Source: Deltaproteobacteria bacterium (GTDB taxonomy: Bacteria > Myxococcota_A > UBA796 > GCA-2862545). From it: DNA of 12,765 nucleotides. Made by a program: the position numbers and the translations under genes. The notes under the pieces were generated by a model, which saw only the letters and a list, made by a program, of their open reading frames with translations, did not search any database and was not told where the DNA came from. The stretch's first letter is position 1, and the number at the start of each line of letters is the position of its first letter. Below are positions 7,197 to 12,765 of the stretch, one piece after another. Location of the stretch: positions 1 through 12,765 of the forward strand of contig JAFDJI010000046.1 of NCBI GenBank assembly GCA_019307545.1, in the 5' to 3' direction.

Positions 7197-8051
7197 CTAC
7201 GAGGATCGCCTTCCGCCCAACTCGTCGTACCGCGCGCGCACCGCTTGTAGGTCCTCGAAGGCCTTTCGCTTGTCCTGCGGCTGGCGAAGCAGGTAGGCCG
7301 GGTGCAGGGTGGGCATGGCAGGGATCCCGCTGTACTCGCGCCAGATCCCCCGGCTGCGCATGATCCCCTGCGAGGTCGCGAACAGGGTCTTGAAGGCCAC
7401 GGTGCCCAACACCAGCAGTACCTTGGGCTCGAGCGCTGCTATCTGCCGCTGCAGGAAGGGAAGACAGGCGTCCACCTCGTCCGGGAGCGGGTTGCGGTTC
7501 TGCGGCGGGCGGCACTTGACGATGTTGCAGATGTAGACCTCGGCCCGGGGCAGGCCCAGCACGTTCTCCAGCATCTTGTCGAGCATCTGGCCGGCCTGTC
7601 CCACGAAAGGCTCGCCCTGCCGGTCCTCGTGGTACCCGGGCGCCTCCCCCACCACCACGAGGTCGGCCTCGGGGCTCCCCGCCCCGAAGACGACATGGGA
7701 GCGGCCGGTGCACAGGTTGCAGCGCCGGCACTCGCCCAGGTCCTCGCGGATCAGGCGAAGCGCCTGGGACCCCACCTCCATCCGCTCCTCGGCCTCGCGC
7801 CGCGCGGTCGCCGCCAACGCCGTCCACTGCCCCGCGGCAACCGGCACGACGGGGGCGGATGGAGGCTCCGGGGGGGCTGGGAGCGGCGTGTCGGCAGGCT
7901 CCGGCTCGGGGAGTACGACGGAGACGGGATCCTCCGCCCACACCCCTCGAAGCTTCGCGTGCTCCAGCGCGGCGCGCAGGTCGGCGACCAGAGCCGCCAA
8001 CCCGTCGGCCACCGTCCCATTCTCCGGACTGCTCGGGTCGACAGGACTCAT
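7197..8051 (-). CDS. udg: Family 4 (UDGa-type) uracil-DNA glycosylase with iron-sulphur cluster
   Basis: Removes uracil from DNA to start base-excision repair. The 284-residue protein has a C-terminal catalytic domain from about 100. It carries the motif GEAPGYHEDRQGEPFVGQAG (135-154), then ICNIVKCRPPQNRNPLP and the second catalytic motif HPAYLLR (250-256). The 4Fe-4S ligands follow the family 4 spacing C-x2-C-x68-C-x15-C: C108, C111, C180 and C196 (C114 and C175 are extra). The E in GEAPG points to family 4, not family 5. Residues 1-100 are an extension not found in compact thermophile enzymes; 48-70 is a Pro/Glu/Ala-rich linker. ATG 8051 overlaps the maf stop (ATGA) and has GGGGAGGA just upstream, so it is preferred over GTG 8072. 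Likely cotranscribed with maf. Confidence 0.93.
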   Translation of the reverse strand: MSPVDPSSPENGTVADGLAALVADLRAALEHAKLRGVWAEDPVSVVLPEPEPADTPLPAPPEPPSAPVVPVAAGQWTALAATARREAEERMEVGSQALRLIREDLGECRRCNLCTGRSHVVFGAGSPEADLVVVGEAPGYHEDRQGEPFVGQAGQMLDKMLENVLGLPRAEVYICNIVKCRPPQNRNPLPDEVDACLPFLQRQIAALEPKVLLVLGTVAFKTLFATSQGIMRSRGIWREYSGIPAMPTLHPAYLLRQPQDKRKAFEDLQAVRARYDELGGRRSS

Positions 8052-8623
8052 CGGTCCTCCCCGAACCGCCACCCCTGTTCTCGCAGGAGGTCCATCACCC
8101 GGAGCAGGGGTAAGCCGAGGATGTTGAACCAGTCACCATCGATACGGGAGAACAGAAACGCCGCGCGCCCTTCGATGGCGTAGCCCCCCGCGCAGTCGCG
8201 CCCCTCTCCCGAGTCCACGTACGCCTGAAGCTCTTCGTCGTCGAGGTCGGCCCGGACCCACAATCGGGTCTGCTCCACGCCGCATCGACGTACCTCGGGG
8301 CCGAGTAGCGCGAAGCCCGTGACGAGGTCGTGCCACTTTCCTCGCATGGACCGTAGCCGGGCCAGATGCTCCGCCGGATCGGAGGGTTTGCCCCAAACTT
8401 CACTGCCATCGGTCACCACTTGATCAGCAGCCAGGACCCAGGCGTCGGGGCGCCGCGCCCGAACCGCTTCCGCCTTGCGCTCGGCGAGGGCCACCGCGCG
8501 TCTGGCCGGATCGGGCTCCTCGATCGCCTCATCAACACCCGGCGCCTCGAACTCGATGGCCAACCCCGCGTTCTGCAGCATCTGGCGCCGTGAGGGGCTG
8601 GTGGAGGCGAGGATGAGGCGCAT
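8048..8623 (-). CDS. maf: Maf-family nucleotide pyrophosphatase (YceF-like)
   Basis: Maf proteins hydrolyse non-canonical or modified nucleoside triphosphates to monophosphates, cleaning the nucleotide pool in the cytoplasm. At 191 residues it has the usual length. It opens with MRLILASTSPSRRQML, the family N terminus with the SxSxRR loop. Then come the VDE motif (residues 29-31), AERKAEAVRA, the AADQVV motif, WHDLVTGFALL, and the C-terminal CAGGYAIEGRAAFLFSRIDG and NILGLPL. DQ in the AADQV motif and CAGG resemble E. coli YceF (7-methyl-GTP) more than YhdE (dTTP/UTP, DT), so YceF-like specificity is inferred. The frame is open to 9496 only because it runs antisense to an Hsp70 gene; ATG 8623 is the family start, though its ribosome site is weak. 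Its stop overlaps the start of the glycosylase gene, pairing two nucleotide/DNA hygiene functions. Confidence 0.93.
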   Translation of the reverse strand: MRLILASTSPSRRQMLQNAGLAIEFEAPGVDEAIEEPDPARRAVALAERKAEAVRARRPDAWVLAADQVVTDGSEVWGKPSDPAEHLARLRSMRGKWHDLVTGFALLGPEVRRCGVEQTRLWVRADLDDEELQAYVDSGEGRDCAGGYAIEGRAAFLFSRIDGDWFNILGLPLLRVMDLLREQGWRFGEDR

Positions 8624-8635
8624 TGGCGGGCCGGG

Positions 8636-8664
8636 TTGGACGGGATGGGAGCCTCCGATATACT
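8636..8664 (+). promoter_or_regulatory. Sigma70-type promoter of the Hsp70 operon
   Basis: TTGGAC (8636-8641) and TATACT (8659-8664) are separated by exactly 17 bases, a strong match to the housekeeping consensus at -10 and a partial one at -35. Transcription would start near 8671, giving a leader of about 55 bases with a small GCGGC/GCCGC hairpin (8669-8673/8682-8686). No sigma32 pattern or CIRCE inverted repeat is visible, so heat-shock control is not indicated. The -10 box read on the other strand is TATATC, so it may also serve maf, whose -35 is not recognisable. Confidence 0.6.
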
Positions 8665-8708
8665 CCGGGCGGCGCGCGGGAGCCGCGTTCTGCGACCCAC
8701 CCGGGTTG

Positions 8709-8715
8709 AAGGAGG
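8709..8715 (+). promoter_or_regulatory. Ribosome binding site deciding the Hsp70-VWA start
   Basis: AAGGAGG lies ten bases before ATG 8726, from which translation begins with the family N terminus TTTAVGIDLGTTFS. The frame is open from 8636, but that upstream part covers the promoter. Confidence 0.75.
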
Positions 8716-8725
8716 GCGCCACCAA

Positions 8726-10726
8726 ATGACGACCACTGCGGTCGGTATCGACCTCGGGACCACGTTCTCCGCGATCGCGTATGTCAACAGGCACGGTGTG
8801 CCAGAGATCCTCCCCAACGCCGAGGGCGATCGGATCACGCCCTCGGTCGTGCTCTTCGAGGACGAAGACGTCATCGTCGGCAACTACGCCAAGCAGGCTG
8901 CGGTGGTGTATCCGGAGCAGGTAGTCCAGTTCATCAAGCGCAGAATGGGCGAGAGTGACTACAACTTCGTCTACCGCGGGCAGAGCTATGGCCCCGAGGA
9001 GCTTTCGAGCTTCATCCTCGCCAAGCTGAAACACGACGCGGAGTTGCGACTGGGGCACCGCGTCGACCAGGCGGTCATCACCGTTCCCGCCTATTTCACC
9101 GACATACAACGGCGTGCGACCCTGAAGGCCGGAGAGTTGGCGGGGCTGCGGGTGCTGAAGCTCATCAACGAGCCCACGGCTGCGGCATTCGCCTATGGCT
9201 TGAACAACCTGGGCCAGGACGCTCGGCTGCTGGTCTTTGACCTCGGTGGCGGTACCTTCGACGTCACCATCGTCGACCTGATCGGCAACCAGATCAACGT
9301 GATCGCCACCAGCGGCGACCACCACCTGGGCGGCAAGGACTGGGACGACCGCGTCATCCAGTTCGCCGCCGATGCCTTCATCGAGAAGCACGGGCTGGAT
9401 CCGCTGGAGGACCTGGCTTCGGCCCACGACCTTCGTCAGAAGGCCGTCTCCGCCAAGATCAGCCTCACCCGCCGCCCAAAGGTCAACATCTTCCACGACT
9501 ACCAGAGCAAGGTGCTCAGGTTGGCAGTCACCCGGGAGCAGTTCGAAACACTCACCGCCGACCTGCTCGATCGGTGCCGCCGGCTCACTGAGGATGTCCT
9601 ACAGGAGTCGAAGGGGACCCGGGACGACATCGACATCGTGCTCTTGGCCGGCGGCTCCACCCGGATGCCCATGACGCGGGCGATGCTCGTCGACATGTTC
9701 GGCCAGAAGCCGGCGACGGACATCAACCCGGACGAGGCCGTGGCGCTCGGGGCAGCACTCACCGCCGCCATCGAGGCGGCCGATCTCGCCGGCGAGGTCT
9801 CCCCGGTCGACATCCACACCCACGACGTCACCTCGCACTCGCTGGGCATGGTGGTCTACCGCGACGAGCGGCTCCACAACTCGAAGATCATCTCTCGGAA
9901 CACGCGCATTCCCGCCGAGCGAACCCGGGACGACTACGCGACCACCCACGATGGGCAGACCACGGTCGACCTGTGGCTGGTCCAGGGTGAGAGCGAGGAC
10001 CCACTCCAAAGCACGGTCCTCGGTCATTTCGAGTTCTACGGCATCCCACCCCGGTCCGCGGGTGAGAGCCGCCTCTCCATCACCTACCGTTACAACAGCA
10101 ACGGCATCGTGGAGGTGGAGGCGATGGACCTGGCCACGGGGCAGATCCTCCCGCACCGGCTCGCCGGGGGGAACGTGACCCTCGAGGACCTCGCCTACAA
10201 CCGGGCCCCCATGCTGGTCGCGCTGGTGATGGACTGCTCGGGCTCGATGTACGGCGACAACATCGAGGGTGCGAAGGTCGCGGCCAAGAGCTTCGTAGAG
10301 CACACGCTCGCTCTGCCCAATCGACAGGTGGCAGTTGTGGCGTTCCCCGGGGGGGTGAAGAGCACCCCGACGTCGGACAAGCTCCGGCTCCACCGGGCCA
10401 TCGACGAGCTGACTCCCATCGGGTCGACCCCCATGAGCGAAGGCTTGAAGCACGGGCGCGACCTGCTCCGCCCGCGCGCTGGCGTCCAACGCGTGTTCGT
10501 GGTCATGACCGATGGCCATCCCGACGATCCCGATGCTACCTTGGCCGAGATCCACAGGCTCAGAACGTCCGGTGCGCGTGTCATCACCATCGGAGTCGGC
10601 GACCAGGTCCACCAGGATTTCCTGGAGGGGATGGCCTCCCGTTCCGAGGATTACCACTTCTGCAGTGAGTCCCTCGAGCTAGAGGGCACCTTCATCAACC
10701 TCGCCACCGAGCTAGCCGGCGAATAG
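8726..10726 (+). CDS. Hsp70 chaperone fused to a C-terminal VWA domain
   Basis: A 666-residue cytoplasmic ATPase chaperone of unusual architecture. Residues 1-350 are a complete Hsp70 ATPase domain: GIDLGTTFSAIAYV (7-20), K71 in FIKRRMG, VPAYFTDIQRRAT, INEPTAAAFAYG (147-158), DLGGGTFDVT (172-181), LGGKDWDDR (201-209) and LAGGSTRMP (307-315). A full beta substrate-binding domain follows at about 364-480 (DVTSHSLGM, NTRIPAE, LVQGE, DLATGQ). In place of the DnaK linker VLLLD there is PVDIHTH. The helical lid is missing and replaced at about 492-665 by a von Willebrand factor A domain with a complete metal-binding MIDAS: D503-x-S505-x-S507, T568 and D596 (VMTDG). The VWA part presumably binds a partner or client through a divalent metal. 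First gene of a tight operon, 8 bases before the GrpE-like gene. Function unproven. Confidence 0.93.
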   Translation: MTTTAVGIDLGTTFSAIAYVNRHGVPEILPNAEGDRITPSVVLFEDEDVIVGNYAKQAAVVYPEQVVQFIKRRMGESDYNFVYRGQSYGPEELSSFILAKLKHDAELRLGHRVDQAVITVPAYFTDIQRRATLKAGELAGLRVLKLINEPTAAAFAYGLNNLGQDARLLVFDLGGGTFDVTIVDLIGNQINVIATSGDHHLGGKDWDDRVIQFAADAFIEKHGLDPLEDLASAHDLRQKAVSAKISLTRRPKVNIFHDYQSKVLRLAVTREQFETLTADLLDRCRRLTEDVLQESKGTRDDIDIVLLAGGSTRMPMTRAMLVDMFGQKPATDINPDEAVALGAALTAAIEAADLAGEVSPVDIHTHDVTSHSLGMVVYRDERLHNSKIISRNTRIPAERTRDDYATTHDGQTTVDLWLVQGESEDPLQSTVLGHFEFYGIPPRSAGESRLSITYRYNSNGIVEVEAMDLATGQILPHRLAGGNVTLEDLAYNRAPMLVALVMDCSGSMYGDNIEGAKVAAKSFVEHTLALPNRQVAVVAFPGGVKSTPTSDKLRLHRAIDELTPIGSTPMSEGLKHGRDLLRPRAGVQRVFVVMTDGHPDDPDATLAEIHRLRTSGARVITIGVGDQVHQDFLEGMASRSEDYHFCSESLELEGTFINLATELAGE

Positions 10727-10734
10727 GAGCGGTC

Positions 10735-11238
10735 GTGGCCGATGTCGATATGCAGCGCCTCGCCGATGAACTCGCCGAGATCCGCAAGACCGTCACGGAC
10801 ACCATCACCAACGACAAGGTCAAGGAACGCGCCTTCGATCAGTTGTATGCCGAGCTGAAGCAGTACAAGGACGACTTCCTGTTCAAGGCCGAGAAGCCGC
10901 TCCTCTTGGACCTGCTGCTGTTCTACGACAGCCTCAATTGGTTCCAGGAAAGCCTGGTGAAGCAGGAGATGTCCCCTGACGTGATCGCCGATTTCTTCCA
11001 GTACCTGATCGACGAGTTCCTGGAGGTGTTGTACCGGCGCGACGTGATGCCGATCGAGGAGAGCGATACCTTCGACCGGAAGGTCCACAAGGCGGTGAAG
11101 GTCACCAAGACCGATGACGAGGGGCGAGACTACAAGATCGCCCAGGTCCTCAAGCGCGGCTTCCACCGTGCCGAGAAACTGCTCAGGCCGGAAGAGGTGG
11201 TCATCCATCGCCTGGCCGAAAGCAACGACGAAACTTGA
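10735..11238 (+). CDS. Divergent GrpE-like nucleotide-exchange factor
   Basis: A 167-residue protein likely to release ADP from the flanking Hsp70s. An N-terminal charged helix (about 1-50, coiled-coil-like) leads to a helical core, LLLDLLLFYDSLNWFQESL (56-74), which parallels the GrpE motif of a leucine-rich LLPVLDNLERAL-type helix. The C-terminal part, FDRKVHKAVKV (113-123) and VLKRGFHRAEKLLRPEEVVI (138-157), matches the GrpE beta-domain pattern F-D-x3-H-x-A-V, then K-G-F/Y-x5-L-R-P-x-x-V. It is shorter than E. coli GrpE (197) and the family glycines are partly lost, so it is a specialised paralogue rather than the housekeeping gene. GTG start at 10735; AGGAG overlaps the preceding stop codon at a five-base spacing. 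Lies between two Hsp70 genes, with gaps of 8 and 15 bases. Confidence 0.82.
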   Translation: MADVDMQRLADELAEIRKTVTDTITNDKVKERAFDQLYAELKQYKDDFLFKAEKPLLLDLLLFYDSLNWFQESLVKQEMSPDVIADFFQYLIDEFLEVLYRRDVMPIEESDTFDRKVHKAVKVTKTDDEGRDYKIAQVLKRGFHRAEKLLRPEEVVIHRLAESNDET

Positions 11239-11253
11239 TGGGCACGAGACCAC

Positions 11254-12765
11254 ATGGCTGCTGAAGACGAAATTGTCCTGGGCATAGACCTCGGCACCAC
11301 GTTCTCGGCGATGGCCCACGTCAATCGCTGGGGTAAGCCGGAGATCATCACCAACGCGGAGGGGTTTGCGACCACGCCCTCCGTGATCCACTTCTATGAT
11401 CGCGATGCCTGCGTGGTGGGCGACGAAGCGGTGAAGATGGTGGTCATCGACCCGGACAACGTGGTGCGCTTCATCAAGCGCAACATGGGCGAGGAGAACT
11501 TCTCCCTCGAGTTCTACGGCAAGATCTACACCCCGCAGGAGATCTCGGCGCTCATCCTCCGCAAGATGCGAGACGACGCCGCGGAGCTCACCGGCGAGGA
11601 CATTCGGGACGCGGTTGTCACGGTCCCTGCCTACTTCAACAGCGCGCAACGCGGGGCAACCGCCGAAGCGGGCCAGATCGCCGGGCTGAACGTCCTGTCC
11701 ATCATCAACGAGCCCACCGCCGCCGCCATCGCCTATGGCCTGGACCGGATCGGCGGCCGGCGCAAGCTGTTGGTCTTCGACCTCGGCGGCGGGACCTTCG
11801 ACGTCACGGTCATGGAGATCCGGGGCACCAAGCTCACCACCATCTCCTCGGACGGGAACGCGGAGCTGGGCGGCAAGGACTGGGACGACCGACTGCTCAA
11901 CCACGTCGCGGAGAAGTTCTACGAGAAGTACCAGCTGGACCCGCGCGACGACCCCGCCCCCTACCAGGAGCTCTACGAGCGCTGCCTGCACGCCAAGATC
12001 AGCCTCTCCACGAAGAAACGCGCGGTCATCCCGGTCAACTACCGCGGGAACCGCATGGTGGTGCCCGTTGAGCGGGAGCTGTTCGAGAGCCTGACCTCGG
12101 ATCTGCTGCAGCAGTGCGAGGACACCACAAACATCGTGCTGGAGAAGGCGCGGCTGAAGTGGTCCGATCTGGACGATGTGCTGCTGGTGGGCGGTTCCAC
12201 CCGGATGCCGGCGGTGAGGGGCCTGCTCATGGGGCTCTCTGGTAGGGAGCCAGCGGCCAACGTGAACCCGGACGAGTGTGTCGCCCTGGGCGCAGGACTG
12301 GCCGGCGTGTTCCGCCATCGCCCCGATCACCCCGCTTTGCAGATGAAACGCAAGGCCATGGCGGAGCGGGCGCGGGAGCTGGAGCAGGAGGAGCAGACCG
12401 ACAAGACGATGGCGGCCGGTACGGAGGAGTCCCCGCTCGATCCGGACCCCTCCCCGACAGACCGGCCCTCCACGCGCGAGGAGGGCCCAAGGGCCGCGGC
12501 GATTGGCCTCGCTGGCGGACACGTGGCACAGGAGGCGATGCGGCGTGCCGCCGGCCAGGAGTCCTTTGACTCCGGGGAGTTCGTGACGGCGGGGGGCGAG
12601 CTGCCAGAGGCATCCGAGGGAGCGGTGAGCCCGGTCGGTCAGGCCTTCGACCGGCGCATCGATGGGAAGATGTGGGACCTGCCCCCGGTCGAGATCCGGG
12701 ACTGCACGACCCACCCGCTCGGCATCATCGTCCTCGACAAGAAGCGCCTGGAGCGGGTGGTCGAG
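11254..12765 (+). CDS. Second Hsp70 family chaperone with long interdomain insert (partial, 3' end cut)
   Basis: The first 504 residues of another Hsp70; the gene runs off the right edge. The ATPase domain is intact at about 1-352: LGIDLGTTFSAMAHV (9-23), K75 in FIKRNMG, VPAYFNSAQRGAT, INEPTAAAIAYG (151-162), DLGGGTFDVT (176-185), LGGKDWDDR (205-213), LVGGSTRMP (311-319). Instead of a short hydrophobic linker there is a segment of about 125 residues (353-478). It begins with a charged helix (AMAERARELEQEEQ) and continues with a Pro/Ser/Glu/Asp-rich, probably disordered stretch. The substrate-binding beta domain then starts at VEIRDCTTHPLGIIV (479-493). Shared FIKRxMGE and LGGKDWDDR motifs tie it to the upstream Hsp70-VWA protein rather than to DnaK. 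ATG 11254 lacks a good Shine-Dalgarno and lies 15 bases after the GrpE-like gene. Confidence 0.93.
   Translation, partial: MAAEDEIVLGIDLGTTFSAMAHVNRWGKPEIITNAEGFATTPSVIHFYDRDACVVGDEAVKMVVIDPDNVVRFIKRNMGEENFSLEFYGKIYTPQEISALILRKMRDDAAELTGEDIRDAVVTVPAYFNSAQRGATAEAGQIAGLNVLSIINEPTAAAIAYGLDRIGGRRKLLVFDLGGGTFDVTVMEIRGTKLTTISSDGNAELGGKDWDDRLLNHVAEKFYEKYQLDPRDDPAPYQELYERCLHAKISLSTKKRAVIPVNYRGNRMVVPVERELFESLTSDLLQQCEDTTNIVLEKARLKWSDLDDVLLVGGSTRMPAVRGLLMGLSGREPAANVNPDECVALGAGLAGVFRHRPDHPALQMKRKAMAERARELEQEEQTDKTMAAGTEESPLDPDPSPTDRPSTREEGPRAAAIGLAGGHVAQEAMRRAAGQESFDSGEFVTAGGELPEASEGAVSPVGQAFDRRIDGKMWDLPPVEIRDCTTHPLGIIVLDKKRLERVVE

Noticed and set aside
7094..7363. Small plus-strand frame with a Gly-Pro-Leu-rich repeat start
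   Set aside because: The repeated residues are only the translation of the RRRYYY array; the remainder is antisense to the glycosylase gene and no ribosome site is present.
8624..9496. Upstream extension of the maf reading frame
   Set aside because: The extension is antisense to the Hsp70-VWA gene and crosses its promoter. MRLILASTSPSRR is the standard Maf N terminus.
10651..12714. A 687-codon open frame on the minus strand
   Set aside because: It is antisense to the GrpE-like and second Hsp70 genes, both with clear motifs. The long frame is a product of high GC and few stops.
1..12765. CRISPR array, tRNA genes, insertion sequences or prophage genes
   Set aside because: No regularly spaced direct repeats, no cloverleaf-like sequence, no transposase or integrase motifs were seen; the genes have uniform GC-rich composition.

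Overview
The window is GC-rich DNA with tightly packed bacterial genes and almost no non-coding space; the gaps are 111, 59, 154 and 102 bases. The gene order queA-tgt-yajC-secD-secF is the classical proteobacterial-type arrangement. The high GC content, the expanded Sec proteins, the many Hsp70-type proteins and a hexamer-phased intergenic repeat suggest a Myxococcota or other delta-proteobacterial-type lineage. That assignment is an inference, since no rRNA or taxonomic marker is present.

Left half, minus strand (1-5681): a tRNA-modification and protein-export block read right to left. queA and tgt share a 4-base ATGA overlap and carry out the last two genome-visible steps of queuosine synthesis (base exchange, then cyclopentene-ring addition). 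After a 111-base gap that can fold into a hairpin come yajC, secD and secF, the membrane accessory complex that helps SecYEG pull proteins across the inner membrane. secF runs off the left edge. Both SecD and SecF look larger than usual because their periplasmic domains appear to be internally duplicated.

Middle (5741-8623): a plus-strand gene for a protein with four S1 RNA-binding domains diverges from queA. It converges on a minus-strand pair, maf and a family 4 uracil-DNA glycosylase gene, also joined by an ATGA overlap. The convergent gap holds a striking 72-base (RRRYYY)n block that can fold into a long hairpin.

Right part, plus strand (8636-12765): a well-formed sigma70-type promoter reads into a three-gene chaperone operon. 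The first gene encodes an Hsp70 whose C-terminal helical lid is replaced by a von Willebrand factor A (VWA) domain with an intact MIDAS. The second encodes a divergent GrpE-like nucleotide-exchange factor. The third encodes another Hsp70 with a long acidic, proline-rich insert between its ATPase and substrate-binding domains, and it is cut by the right edge. The two Hsp70s share signatures that differ from DnaK, so they probably form a dedicated two-Hsp70/one-exchange-factor machine distinct from housekeeping DnaK. This is the most promising candidate for an undescribed system; any J-domain partner or client would lie beyond the right edge.
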